From Litoditis marina (Eukaryota; Nematoda; Chromadorea; Rhabditida; Rhabditidae), in contig OZ038436.1 of assembly GCA_964036275.1 (NCBI GenBank), positions 18,999,904 to 19,063,903 of the forward strand: a stretch of 64,000 nt of DNA, read 5' to 3'. This document shows positions 22,601-34,685 of the stretch, one piece after another. Under the pieces are notes generated by a model that was not told the origin of the DNA, made no database searches, and saw nothing but the letters and a program-made list of their open reading frames with translations. The stretch's first letter is position 1, and each line of letters opens with the position of its first letter. Both the position numbers and the translations under genes were made by a program.

Positions 22601-25600
22601 GATGCTACCAGTTTGGCAGATGGGTGGTAAGGCTTCGCTCATCCTTCCAGTGCAGCCCCCAGGCTCGGAGGAGCTATAATCTTCGATTCGTCCCTCACGT
22701 GACTGTGCTGGGAAAACAATCGATACTTATAAGTTGTGTGTTCGGTGTTTTCGCCTCTCACTTTAGAGGATTGTAGTCTGTAGTATGCCCACAGCTATTA
22801 CAATTATAATCAGTCGCTGCGAGAAGTTGCCACTCTGATCGATAATTTTACATGAAAATAGTCCTCTTTAAATGTAGGGTCGGCTTTTTCGAAAGCAGGC
22901 CGACACGGTGTATTTTATCCTTTCCAGTTGTGTTTTTATCCTTTCCAGTTGTGACCCCATTGTAAATTGGGCGCCTGTTCCGATCAAACTACAACTATGA
23001 TTTGATGATACCCTATATTGGTTGGGATATTGGGATTTTCAAGTTTTCCTTTTTTCAGAGTGCCTTCCAAAATGATGAGCAGGTTCTAGGGTACCAGGTG
23101 GGAAAAGCTGCCCCTTCGGATACCTTCACGCGCGCCCTCGACGAAGATGAACCTATGGTCCTTTCAACTGTTACTGTGAGTTTCAGTTATACCAGTTCAT
23201 AGTAGAACACAATAGCGTTAAAGTTCCAAAATTTCGAAATTTAATTAAGCCCGCGAGCCAGACTAGACTCAAAAAGTTCAAAAGAAAGCGTTTTTTTCTA
23301 AGAGGTCTCGTTTGTGAACTCAAAAATTGTGAACTACTGACAAATGGCTCTTTACGATCTGTAATTAATGATTAATGCCTAATTAGTAATTTTATTTTAT
23401 TTCAGTCTGACTACCAGCTGTCCGTGTCATCGCGCACAATAACCAATGGAAACGCAACGCTTTGTACCTCCATTCCCCTCCGCCCCGATAACATTTCGGT
23501 ACGTGATAGTTTTGAATATAATATAATCATTTTAAATTTGTTCTATTGGGGATTCACCTTTCTCCGGGAAGCTAAAATACTTTCCCGCAGGAAGTTAGGG
23601 CATAAAAATAGTGTGGCGGTGAGGAGGGTCCAGACTTCCAGAGGCGTGAGAGGCTTTCTGAGTTTTCCGCGACATTGGTAAATACGGCCAGGGGCAATTC
23701 TCAATAGTCAACGAATAAGCAGAGAGAGATAAAAAAGAGAAGACGAATAGAGAATAGGACGTAGACTGGGAAGAATAGAGAGGGGGACTGATACAAAGAG
23801 GGTAATAGAGAATAAGCGAATGTGACACGGTCAATCTTGTGTTCACCTTACACACTGTCACGTTCTCTAACAAGCAACAGTCTTCCAGACACTTGCTTCA
23901 CTACCGTTCTCTAATTAGAAGAACCTAAGACCAAACATTTATATACTTTTGTTGCAGTCCCGTTCCCGTTCAACATCGTTCGCGTTTCGATCGTCAGTCA
24001 CCCAAATTAATTCGTCTCTTCTTGATTCGATCTCCTTCAATGCAAGAGATATCTCGATGACACAGGTATGTTTATACGTCGAAATCGGTTGATCAGTTGA
24101 TTTCTGTGTTTGAACCAGGGCCCCAGTTTTGTATGTGCAAAGGTTCCTAATCAACTTTAACTACGGATACAAATCTTAGTTTGCCAAATGTTTCCACACT
24201 GTAGAGCCAGCCGGTTCATGATAATTAGGTCACTAATTGATGGCTTCTTCACCGAACAGAAGCAATTATCTGGTGTATCAAACGCAGCTACGCAGCAGAT
24301 CTCACGGAATTTGTTAAAACACAGAGATCAAACTACAATCACAACAGTGGTTTTCTGCCCTTCCGAGAACGATAGGAATGGTTGATCACGAGTTAATTTG
24401 TATATTATTTCCAGTCCCCCAGTCTTGCTGACAGCATGAGTGAGCATTCGACCACGGAGGAGCAGATAACTTCGTATCTGCGGAGCAAACTGTTTGATCC
24501 CCGTTCATTGAACGTGAGTCGGTTCATATAATTGAATACTCGATATCGAGAGAAACTTTATATACATTAGTTCCTCTTTTTGCTTCACTTTGTTCTGTTT
24601 TATCAATCGGAAAGCAGTTACTTACTTACGTGTTTGTCCTGTTCTTCAGTTGTCATAAAAAGGCATGTAAAAAAAAAACGAAAATGGGCTACTTTTACGC
24701 CGAAAATTTTCATGCAAAATCAGTATTCCCACGTGTTTTGATGTGGAAACGAACCACTTTTTGTCGAATATTTGGACCTCACTGGCATCTGTTTAGATCA
24801 TGTACAGCCTGCCCCTTCCCGACCAAGATGAAGCGAACCATCTGAGATCTGTCGCAGCCGACAAATTGCAACAGATTATAAACGAAACGACTGAAAGGTG
24901 AAGAAAAAGTTTCGATAAAGTTATACAAACTAGCTGAATAACAAAGAGAAATCAGTAAGTGGTACGTTTCGCCTTTCCCTTCATTCGATTCATGAAATTT
25001 CCGAAAAAAGTTATTTTTCTCATCTCTGTCTTTTCTCCTTTTTTGAATAGAAAACATTGTGATACAGCGAATATCAGTTAAATTTGTTTTCTCATGAACT
25101 TTTCCTTCAGATGCAATGTGAAGTTGGCGAAATCTGTGGAAGCGCTCGCTAACCAGCCGGACAGAGTAAAGGCGCTGGAAACTATGAATGGAAAGAAGGT
25201 ATTGAGATTGGCACTAGTCGTGTGTAGTATGATAATGCGTGCTATTATTATTATCAGCATCAAATCACTGATCGTCTGCCTTTTTTAACTTCAGGATGCA
25301 TTTTCTAGTACAGCGAACAGGGACTGTAATAGTAAAATAAATCTCACCCTGATTATTAAAATAACACCCCCTCTACTATTCAGCACGCATGTTCACAGAA
25401 AATTATCGTCGCTGATAGCATATACTCATGATTTGCTAAATATTTCATTCATTTTATGCTATTTGAGTTTTAGTAGTCCAATAAAATTACGTTTAAATAT
25501 ATTCAAATAAGATGGAGTTTTATAAACAAAAACTTTATATTCTATATTCTGTTGCAGCTGAACGCGGAGGATCGTGATGTGATGCTGGCTGGTCGCGAGG

Positions 25601-26913
25601 CGGCTGAGGCAGATTGGCTTGTTGCCAGACACAAGGTGGCAGCCGAAGTGTGCAACAAAGCACAGGTATCGAGATTCATGCTGGCTTTTGGGGGATATAC
25701 GATTCTTTTTCCAATGATTCATTACAAAAATGTAGACTGAATCACTAAATGTTGCCGGATGGTCTCTTTAATGATTGTTTCATTATTATCTTGATAATGA
25801 ATTGTGCTGTCGTGTAACTAACTATAATGTCGAGAAGAAGTGAATGGGACGTCTGTTATATTTTGATTTTTCACAGGAGGAAACTATGCTCATGACAGAG
25901 GAACGTCAAAATCTGGAGCACGACGTTGTCTTGTCGGAGAATCTGGAGCAGTTGGAACAACGTGAGTTTTGTTCAGGAACTTGTAACATTCGACCTAAGA
26001 GGTTTACATTTTTTTCTGTCCTGAAATTATAAGGAATCGCGCACGGCATAGTTCGTACTTTCTGCTGCAATTCAGCAGCACTCGATAATCATGTTTTGTA
26101 GTTTAGCGTGACAGCTGATAGGGTTGGCAGTATAGTTTCTCGAATTCACTTATTTGACTTCAATGTAGCTGAGAGGGTACTGAATCCAAGATGATGGAAA
26201 CCGTTACTGTTTATTCAGGTTTGTCCAACCTTCGCTCGTTCATTGATGAGAATGTGGACGAAGATCGTGTGGCTCAGCTGGTGGCCGAGGAGTCTGAGCA
26301 GGAGCAGGTCAACTGGGATCTGGAGGATGAGCTGGAGGAGATTGAGATCCAGGTTGGAGTTTGGAAGATGTTCGATATACCTCTGTTTTGAGATCTTTTT
26401 TTTTAAAGTCAGTCGTGCTTTCGCAAGCTAGATACTATTTTCTTTATCGGTTCATGGGTCAGCGCTGATTTCACAGGTTTCTCTGCAATCAAATGAGTAT
26501 CGATCAATACATACTTGAAATTTTCACATTATTCGAGAACAGAAGAGAGGGACATTTCACAGGCGTGAGAAGAAAATGGTTGAACTCTTTCAAAATAGTT
26601 TCGCATGCAAACGATGGGTGTCGACCACTTGCTTTTCTTCTGAACTTTTTGAGAGTACAATTAGTCCGGGATTCTGTATTCTATATATGATACTCTTTTT
26701 CATAACCGTTCTCTCGAAATAGGTCCATCATTATTAAGATACCCGTAATAAATTCAGCGACTCCGTGCGAAAAAGGAGAGACGTGAGGGTGAAATGGCGG
26801 AACTCCGTGGGCTGGAGACGATGCTCATGGATTGTCTGGCCGAAAAGAATGCCAACCAACGCCGAGTTCTCGAGGAAGTACAACACATCAAGAGCGACCT
26901 CGACATGCCCTAG
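16644..26913 (+). CDS. knl-1: KNL-1 outer-kinetochore scaffold
   Basis: Twenty-five exons: 16644-16688, 16892-17010, 17265-17354, 17476-17561, 17998-18102, 18383-18555, 18939-18998, 19108-19179, 19582-19710, 20048-20149, 20508-20638, 21001-21121, 21488-21556, 21963-22067, 22421-22546, 23059-23175, 23406-23498, 23958-24065, 24415-24513, 24797-24897, 25111-25198, 25558-25665, 25877-25961, 26219-26352, 26758-26913 (about 873 aa; C. elegans KNL-1 about 1010). KNL-1 joins Mis12 and Ndc80 in the KMN network, recruits PP1 and, through phosphorylated MELT motifs, Bub3-Bub1. N-terminal PP1 motifs SILK and RVSF (16979-16990) are present. MELT-like motifs include LMDIS, DMDIS, DMSL, DMSV, EMSL and DMSIS, and three exons carry N(D/E)DTMMMF. 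The C-terminal ~230 residues are Glu/Gln/Leu-rich and coiled-coil-like. No RWD domain was recognised before the TAG, so a further 3' exon may be missing. ATG lies 6 nt after a TTTCCAG acceptor. Confidence 0.9.
16979..16990 (+). other. RVSF protein phosphatase 1 docking motif of KNL-1
   Basis: Codons CGA GTC AGC TTC encode R-V-S-F, preceded by K-Q-R. Together with the upstream SILK motif this is the paired PP1-binding arrangement of KNL1 proteins. The basic residues and Ser are where Aurora B phosphorylation is known to block PP1 binding in other species. Confidence 0.92.
19108..20149 (+). repeat. three KNL-1 exons sharing an N(D/E)DTMMMF motif
   Basis: The octamer or heptamer is at 19132-19155 (NDDTMMMF), 19675-19698 (NEDTMMMF) and 20117-20137 (NDTMMMF), each near the 3' end of a phase-0/phase-0 exon. 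Exon 7 has a weaker TMF. The exons are symmetric, so tandem exon duplication is a plausible origin. Confidence 0.85.
20776..20834 (+). other. candidate frame-shifting (poison) cassette exon in knl-1
   Basis: This 59-nt segment has a good acceptor (TTTTCCAG) and donor (G/GTGAAC) and stays open in the incoming phase (SSKQYLILSPSKVVRIDRKK). Its length is not a multiple of three. Including it would shift exon 21001-21121 into a frame that meets a TGA. Skipping it keeps frame. It is therefore either a chance pseudo-exon or a regulated poison exon. Confidence 0.4.
21340..21367 (+). repeat. poly-C tract in a knl-1 intron
   Basis: A run of about 16 C, preceded by TTCCA and followed by TTCCATG. On the minus strand it is a G tract. 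Confidence 0.9.
21562..21685. mobile_element. MITE copy 2 (about 124 bp, TTAA ends)
   Basis: TTAAAGAAGGACGATTATGT at the left matches the reverse complement of the right end, with TTAA at both ends. The sequence closely matches 1031-1154 throughout. It sits in a knl-1 intron starting a few bases after the GTAAGT donor, so the left TTAA lies next to the donor itself. Confidence 0.85.
22319..22380. repeat. short TIR element, TTGTAGTTTGATC family (diverged)
   Basis: Left end TTTGTATTTTGATCGG and right end TTCGAACTACAAC, about 62 bp, in a knl-1 intron. Confidence 0.45.
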
Positions 26914-28025
26914 TTTTACACAATTCCTTTTCTTTATTTATATTATTTCCACATCAATTTCTTTGTTTCATTTTTCCGCAGCGCAGAAAGGTCACAACAG
27001 TTTATAGGATATGTTAATTTGACGAATATCCATAGATTTTTTAATGTACTGATTTTGACGACCTTTCAACGATTGTGTGAAAATAGTCCAGTTGTGCTCT
27101 GTTTGATACCGAGTCTGATTTTTTGTAGTTTGCCGCGGCATGTTCGCCGTATTTTAGAGTCGAATTTATGATGACTCAGTTAAATTTCAACCGGTTACCT
27201 CTTCCTTTTAATCATCGTGCTATGTCCCGTAATGACTGTGGTCTCTCCTTTGCAACAACCCTGATTCTTATTTATGATTGAGTTTTGACATCAATATCCG
27301 TTTAATTCCATTGATCTGTGCCCTTAGGAGGAAATGTTGACCTACTAATTGTTCAACTGGTGTATACATGTATCTGTACAATCTTTTTTAATGAAAAGTT
27401 CGTTTCGACGTGATCTATTTGGATTAATTGATTATAGAAGTCGCTATAAAATAAGAACAGGGTAGGTTTGCTCTGCTCTGTTGCGTTTGTATTTCGATTC
27501 CGCCCCATTTCGGACCAAGTTTGGGATTTCTAAGACACTAAACTACAACTCAAATTCAGCTCCTCCTGTTCAACTTATTTAGAATTTGTAATTGACATCT
27601 TCTCGTTCTCAACTTTGAAAGGAAATTACCTGTTTACTATTCCGAGTTTTAGTTTCCGTCAGGCGCGCCCATAACTTTTGAGTTAATCCTCTTTCCGAGA
27701 ATGAATTGCAAATCACAACTAGCCCAAACTCTATTGATTCATGCAGTTGAGAATAGCCCTTCAATTGTTATGCCTGCCTTGTTGCTTTTCTTTAGGGGTT
27801 CCCAAGGTGGGTTGAATGAAGATAAATCAATTTTAAGTTTTAGTGAAAGTATGACACTCTTTTATCACTTCACAGCAAAAATTATGAACTTGATTATAAT
27901 CAAACGTTACGGCACCAGTGTCAACTGAATTTACGCAGAAAAACGAAGCTTACTGCTTTTGACAAGAACTCCAGTTTTTATCACTGTTTTTCGTTTAGTA
28001 ATTCTTAATTTTACTGGTATTCTAG
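26914..28025. other. gap between knl-1 and the PLB1-like gene
   Basis: About 1.1 kb in which I cannot place an exon with confidence. It should contain the 3' UTR of knl-1 and possibly the signal-peptide exon of the next gene (one phase-compatible candidate starts at ATG 27701) or a missing knl-1 C-terminal exon. A diverged TTTGTATTTCGATTC ... AAACTACAA element is at about 27486-27548. Confidence 0.5.
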
Positions 28026-31000
28026 GTGGTTCTAATCGACTCTGACCACTATTACCAGCTGAAAAATGGAGATCTACACAGACGAGATGGCAGCAGCTCC
28101 GAAAGTGATGAGTTCGTGCTTGTAGTCTCGATATTTCGAAAAGTGGACCTTCACCCGTGAAAAACCACGTACGGTCGGAAAGTTCAAAATGCTGACTAAA
28201 CTCTGAAAATATTTCCTCAAAATTTAGCTAAAGTTTATGTAAAGTTTCCCTTGTTCTTCAAAGTTTCACACGGAACTAACAAGGACAGCCTCAGAGAAGA
28301 ACACTGTAAGGCAGACCGAAATTGAGAGGTTCAATTCGATTTAAGTTTGAATTCAGTTCGAGCCAAACAGTGGATGACCATCCATTGGCTATCGTCGACT
28401 CGACTGAAATCAAACAGACGTTCGCGTGTCCAAGAGTCAAGCCTGACCTACACACGGTAATTTCACTAGCTATTTTACACGTTTACGTGACGTTCGAGTT
28501 TTATCCTCAGAAAATCAGCAGCCCGTGCCTTTTCGAGTTACTTGGATTGTGGACCTGGTTCGTATTGAATGTATTGAATTGAATCGCTGAAAAGTATATG
28601 ACACAGTCGAGTGCAAACATAATTCAGTAGCAAACCCTGATCTCTGTTCATTATATATGCACTCTGCTTGGAACACAACTTCTTCGTTTAATAAAGTTCA
28701 CCGAACTTGTAGCGGTGAAACACAGCAGAATTTAACAGTTGAACTAGACCTGATTCTTACGAAACTACACGGTCCCCACGAATCAGTATGATGGTTTTGA
28801 CCTGAGTACGTATGCTAGAAGATCCCGCCACCCTCATCCCATCCTGCGTCTCCTCAATCATACGCTATTTCTCTGCTCTTACATCCCGCCGGGATATAAG
28901 AGACGAGAAATAGTGAGGCAGAGCGAAAGACGCAGGATGGGATGAAGGTGACGGGATCTTCTAGCATACGTACTCAGACGGGAAAATTTACAGTTTCTGG
29001 TTTTAGGGCGACGACCTGACCAACCTGTCGCCGGAAGATATTGACATCGTGGCGGCTATGGGAGATGCATTGGCAGTGAGCTCATTCATTATCAATAGTG
29101 TGATCAGCAGTAAAGGAAGATCCTAACTTTTCCTACGAAAATACGCTGATTCTCTGACGGCGTACGAATTCCTCCAACCTCATGTGAAGTCCATATCAGT
29201 TTCTCATGAGATACCTGATGAGCTACTCGTGAGCTCCCAAGGTTGTAGAATAGCAACCAATATAACCTCTTTAGAAGCTCATGAGATATAGGTCATGAGG
29301 TATCTCATGAGTTTTTTCAAGGCTTGGTATGCCACCTGTTGTGAGACGCAGGATGGCAGCAAGATGCCGGGATAGTTATAGGTATTACAGGTATGTTTTT
29401 CATGTTTCACGTGATTGTGTGATTTACTAGAATTCTCCCAACTATTCAATCCTACTTCTTCAGTCCGGACGTGGTCTGTGGCCTCCCACAGACGTGGAGT
29501 TCCGTGGAGCAGCTTTTCCCATTGGAGGGGATGCCAACATTGACGGGCTGGTAACTATACCAAGTGGGTAGAAATTGAACGTCTTCTTAATATTTCCGTA
29601 TTATACTGCATAAGTCACGTAAAAATATTTCATTGAACATTCGTTAACGTGTGTTTCACAATGTTTGTTCACGTTTTGCTGGAACTTCTCATCTCCAAAT
29701 TTAGCGTATCCTAGACTCGTATTGAATTTGGATACGAAAATGCAGCGGATATGCACTCACTTGAAAATTAAAAGGACAAAGACTATATGTTTCAGCATAG
29801 TTCGCATTTCGAGAAATACTTCTTTAAACGAAAAAAACTTATCTTTCAGACATTCTTCTGCAGTTCAACAAGAATCTGATGGGCGAGTCGCACGGTATGG
29901 GAAGTCGAGACAAACTGCCCGACTATCAGATGAATGTGGCCATCTCGCAGTCCGAAACAGAAGATCTACCCGAACAGGTACCGTAATTACTCAGAACATT
30001 CCCAACTAATTGGCCCGCTACTTTTGTAGATACCTCGGCGAGATATTGTGTAGGTCAGAGAGACGCAGCCTCCATCAGCAAAGACTGCAAACGATCCTAT
30101 CGATCTCGCGATGCAGGAGGAGCCGTCGTTGATTAACTGCATGCAGATGAGAGAGTGACCAGATCAAAGATACGCAGATATTCTGCTTTCTGCGCCCGCA
30201 CACAAGAGTCCAACTTCCTGACACTGTTCGACCAGCAGTGTACTTGTCCTGCAATGAGATATTTCTCGTTTACTCCTGAATTTGAAATGTTTTGCGCTTG
30301 TTAGGTCCCTCTAAATTCATGTTTGATAATTCTCATTAGGTATGAAAACATATCGTTTTCTAGGCAACTGAACTCGTGAGCAGAATGAACAGTGTCTATG
30401 GCTACTCGCTGAACAGCAAATGGGCACTCATCACAATTGTCACCGGCACGGAGGAGGTATACACTTACTCAGGCACGGGACTGAACGCTCCCAACACCAA
30501 ATCGTCGAAGAATGACAAGTCCAGCACCTTATTGATTGAATTTTGGAGTCATACGGTTCCTATTTGGTGTTGGGACGGCTCAGAACGATTAGCGCCAACT
30601 TTCTTCGATTCGCCAGCAACCAGAGCGAAAGAGCGTGCAGGTCAATGAGGCTGCAGACAGACTGATAGAGTCTATGATCTGCACTTCTTGGATAGGAAAC
30701 CAACTTTTGGAAACGTTCCAACGTCAAACCCCCAGAAAGGTGGAACATATCATGTGTTGTATCTTGCTATTTGTTCGAGTGAGAGTCGCACTATACTTCA
30801 AAAATATGTTTGAATTTACCGCTGGTTCTTTTCTTCTATATCATTTTCTATTGTTTTTCAGTTCTGTGTGCATTGTGATACGCCAGACCATTCCTCTATT
30901 CGACGAGCACTCGGTACTCTGAGGAAGGGAATACCGAAGGTGAGTTCGTCGGTCCATTCATTGAGCTGATTTATCTGATCTATTAATCAGTACTAGTGAA

Positions 31001-34000
31001 ACACAGACTATTCTGCTTAGTACTATGTTTTCATTTAATGATTCACTCAAAAGGGAGCAGGAAAAAAGGTTACACGTATCCTTACTGTGGTTCGCCCTTA
31101 GCCCTTCTTGATGATCAGCAAGTAGGTGCGAAAATATGTAGATAAAGTACACACAGACACTCTATAGTCGTCGCCAGGGGAAAGGCGGTAGGGTACTGTA
31201 TATCTCACTTTCCGCTGTGTACGCACACATGTCTTCGATTCCAACGCTTGTCGGTTATGTGCTTTAATAGCGTAGTGGTTAGCGCCCTGCTACGAATATT
31301 TTGCTCGCATGTTCGATTCCGTCGAGAGACAGAAACTTATAAATTTGGCACTCACTATAACTTGGTTCGATTGCCCCTCCAGTGATTTATTTGCAGGCTC
31401 TCATCGTGCTACTCGGACCCGTTCACGTGGCCTCCTCTCACAGCCTCAATATCAATCTACTCAAGTAAGGCACTTGGAACATTCACAAAAACAATAGAAA
31501 ATTTAGTGGTATCATGAAAATACTCAAACACACTGAAAAACACCCACAAATACCGGAAATCACAAAAAATGATAGAAATTGTAATGTAGAGAGCAATTTA
31601 CGAAAGTTTGTTATCAATAATTTGAGAAAATTCGGAGAGAACTCGTAAAAAACAGTGGTTCGAACACAAATTGCAGGCCTCGCTGCCCCTGTCTGGATAC
31701 GATTTCAACTGAAAAATATCAATCGTTGGTGGAGGAATGGCAGAAAGTTTTTATCGACGTTCAGGTAGCATCTCAAACGTTTAGTTCTTGACGTAGGTCA
31801 GACTGGTTGAAGTGCTCTGAAGGATACTTGCGTGTTACCGGCCTACCTACGTTGACCGAAGTTCGAAACCCACTCGGAGCGGCATCTGTATCTTACATCT
31901 GTATTCTATTTGACTTCAAAACTCTAAAAATCAAAGAAATAAGCAGAAAAAGCGAAAGTGTTGCAAATCGTACCCCGGTTTTTTAGTCTCTTCAATGTCC
32001 AATGTCTTATCAACCGAAGCCATTTTTATTAGCTTCTTGCTTTTATTAAATAAGCATACGCACAATCTATTCTATTTTAGGACGAGTTCAACAGCCTCAA
32101 CTACTCTTCATTCGGGGTTCTCGCGATTCCCCAACTCACAATTCACTCAAGAGATCCTCATTCATTGTTCGTGGACGACAAGGCTCTTTTGAATAGGTAG
32201 TTGTTCATCATGGGTACAAGAAATGTGAATTTGTTGTGGCCACAAGAGGGAGGCGCTACTGTGTAGAATGTAGAAACCAGGCCAGTTGAAGAAAAAAAGG
32301 TGAATATAGCGTTATTTTACTGTCTTAGAACGAAGTGTGACAATACAAAGCACACTTTTTCGTATTAGAAAGTTATACTCTGTTCTCAAACAGAGAAAAA
32401 AGGCCACTTTCACGGTTTTTTAGATGACTTGGTCTGCTATTTCATAATGTGTCAAAAAGTACTACAACATCATATCAGTACCTAATGAGAAGTAAGATGT
32501 AAGAGGTGGGAGTTATGGCCTGCCAAATGTTTGGGTTTGGCTCGAACTCAGAGCGATTTTGTAAACCACTCCCAAGCAAACAAGAAGAAGATCATCACAC
32601 AAAGGTAAAGTTGGCTTTTCAACTCCAGTTTTTCAGGTTTTCATTTTTGGTTGTACATCGTTTTCTCGTTTTTCAGGAAGGGTCATACGTATGCGGCCAA
32701 ATGGTTGTGGAATCGACTGATCTCGGGACCAAACTACAATTATTCAGACGCTGTCTTCTCGAATGACCCCTATCATTGTCCGTCTGTGGTATGGAAGATT
32801 TTGAATGAAACATTAGGAGGCAGATTATCCATTTTTTTCCCAAAACACACTTTTCAAATTCAAAACAACTGTTCGAGAAACGGATATTTATATTCACAAC
32901 TCGACGAAATGTTGGACCAGTGCTGAAACAGAGCCATATATGGTAAAAGTTCTTACTTTGACGTAATTTTTGGCATCATATAGTCCGTTGTGCTCGTAAA
33001 ACTTCACTTTTTAATGATTCAAAACAGTTCTTCATCTAGGGTTGCCCGTACATCCGCACTGTGCACAATTTGAAACATTGTTCCGTTCAAACCGAAGTGG
33101 ACTACCAACTACTCCACACGCCTACCCTGTCTCCCAATGCTACTACCTACGTACCACATAGGTTAGTAATGGTTTTGATATTTAATAACAATATGTAAAG
33201 TGGGTGAAAAAGTATTTAGAGTGGGGTTTATTACCTTGAAATTATGCCGTTATTTCAGATGGCTTCTTAGGGTCGTATTCACGATGTCGCAACACTGAAT
33301 TTAAATTTTCGATATGTGTAACTCTCTCACATTTTTTGTCATTGGAAACTATTCCAACCGTGTTTCACTTCAACCACAGAAACACGCTATCACACATTAA
33401 CTTTATCAACCTTTTACATGATCTTTGAAACTGTGAAGTTATAATCCGTAAACTACAGGGAGCAAGTTCGTCAGAATCTGATTGGGATAATAATTGCCGT
33501 CGTGGTTCTCGCACTTATATCCGTCAGGTACAGTCGTTTTTACTATATTGGGTTATCTGAAGTTATACGCTAGAACATCCCGGTACGGTTATCCCAACCT
33601 GCGTCTCTTGCTTTGCGCACTATACTAGAAGTGAATTGAATAGTCACGTAAAGTTAGCATTCTAATGAGGAATCGTGCACTGTGTCATTGCACAGTTTCA
33701 AGTTCTGCTGTGTTCAACATGTTTCACGTATATTTTGCAAGACTGGTATCCCGACAACGTAAGAGCAGAGAAGCATAATATTTTCGAAGAGACGTAGGTG
33801 GGAATTGAGACTTCATTTTATCCGAAGTGTTATCTAGTAATATTTGTTCTATATTGAGTATTGTTTACATTGTTTTTGAACTGTTATTCCATTTATTTCA
33901 GTATTTTCGGCACCATCATCTACTGCCGTAGTTTGGACGCCGTCGAGTACACGAAACACGACCATCAGTCGGAAGAATCCTTCCCTATCCCGGAGGCGAA

Positions 34001-34013
34001 GTTGGGAGGATGA
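28026..34013 (+). CDS. PLB1-like GDSL-family protein, predicted catalytically dead; 5' end unresolved
   Basis: Fourteen phase-consistent exons: 28026-28156, 28357-28456, 29007-29075, 29464-29563, 29850-29977, 30364-30456, 30862-30939, 31397-31464, 31677-31764, 32081-32196, 32677-32788, 33040-33161, 33459-33527, 33902-34013 (461 aa without start). Order matches one repeat of membrane phospholipase B1: FACPRVKP, LSPEDIDIVAAMGD, FRGAAFPIGGDANI, LLQFNKNL, EDLPEQ, WALITIVTG, CVHC, RCPCLDT, WLWNRLI, CPYIRT, then a C-terminal membrane helix (LIGIIIAVVVLALIS) and a short cytosolic tail. PLB1 is normally an ectoenzyme hydrolysing phospholipids. Here GDSL is GDAL, GxND is GTEE and the DxxH His is Leu, so hydrolase activity is unlikely. 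No start codon or signal peptide was identified, and exon 28026-28156 is the least certain: its TGA at 28158 would also allow it to be a last exon of knl-1. Confidence 0.85.
28804..28975. repeat. 172-bp foldback element in a PLB1-like intron
   Basis: GAGTACGTATGCTAGAAGAT at the left end pairs with its exact inverse at the right end. Pairing continues through CCCATCCTGCG/CGCAGGATGGG, and an inner palindrome lies around CATCCCGCCGGGATATAAG. The CCTGCGTCTC word recurs at about 33597 and 54480, and inverted at about 29341. Confidence 0.9.
33621..33732 (-). mobile_element. MITE with TATACT...AGTCACGT termini (copy, minus orientation)
   Basis: TATACTAGAAGTGAATTGAA begins the element, followed by TAGTCACGTAAAGTTAGCA. 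It matches the reverse complement of 39804-39931 and 54566-54699 through the AACACAGCAGAAC and CTCATTAGAATGC blocks. The other end is diverged or missing. Confidence 0.8.
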
Positions 34014-34678
34014 AATTATTCTCACCATAATATTTTGGAAAGAACTGGTTGTACTTTGTGAATAAGATATATTTATGAATAACTTTTCTTGTTGTTTATG
34101 AAGTTTTCATAGCCTCAAGTGTGATCACATTAGTTGAGTTGTAGTTTGAACTGTATGTTGAACAGTACTCTCTACCTTTGACTCAAACTCAGCGGCATCA
34201 AACTTTACGATCAAAAAATCTTAGTAGTTGTTTTAATACTTTTTTTCCTGAATCTCTGTTTTCCTAAATTCATGAACACGAACATAATTTTGAAAACAAA
34301 ATAAACAAAATAAAATTCATGAGCAAACCAACCAGAACAAGTACAAGAAGTTCATCGACACCAAGATCAATACAATAAAATTTTTGAACTAAGTTTATTG
34401 ATTTGGATTTGATTCTCACTGATTTTTTGTCGTTCGGAGTTTTGAATTGATCACATATTCACTGTTCCCTTCAATTTTTTTTCATTGTCTTCATTTAGTT
34501 TTCAGTTTTCCAGCAGATTTTCATATTTCATATTCAGATTCAGCAGATTTCAGTGAGTTTTCCAGCAGATTTTCTAGTTTTCAAATCCAACACCCTTTTC
34601 ATTTTTTCATCCAACATTAATCCAACACAACAATCAATCGTGTATAGAACACAACAACAAAACAATCAGAGACAAATC
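34014..34678. other. 3' flank between the convergent PLB1-like and msp genes
   Basis: AT-rich convergent 3' region. It holds a short TIR element at about 34138-34207 (GTTGTAGTTTGAAC ... GCATCAAACTTTA) and an AATAAA at 34301 that could serve the upstream gene. No coding exon seen. Confidence 0.6.
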
Positions 34679-34679
34679 A

Positions 34680-34685
34680 TTTATT
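34680..34685 (-). terminator. polyadenylation signal of msp, overlapping the stop codon
   Basis: On the minus strand the gene ends CCT TGA with AATAAA sharing the final A of TGA, giving an extremely short 3' UTR if used. Confidence 0.75.
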
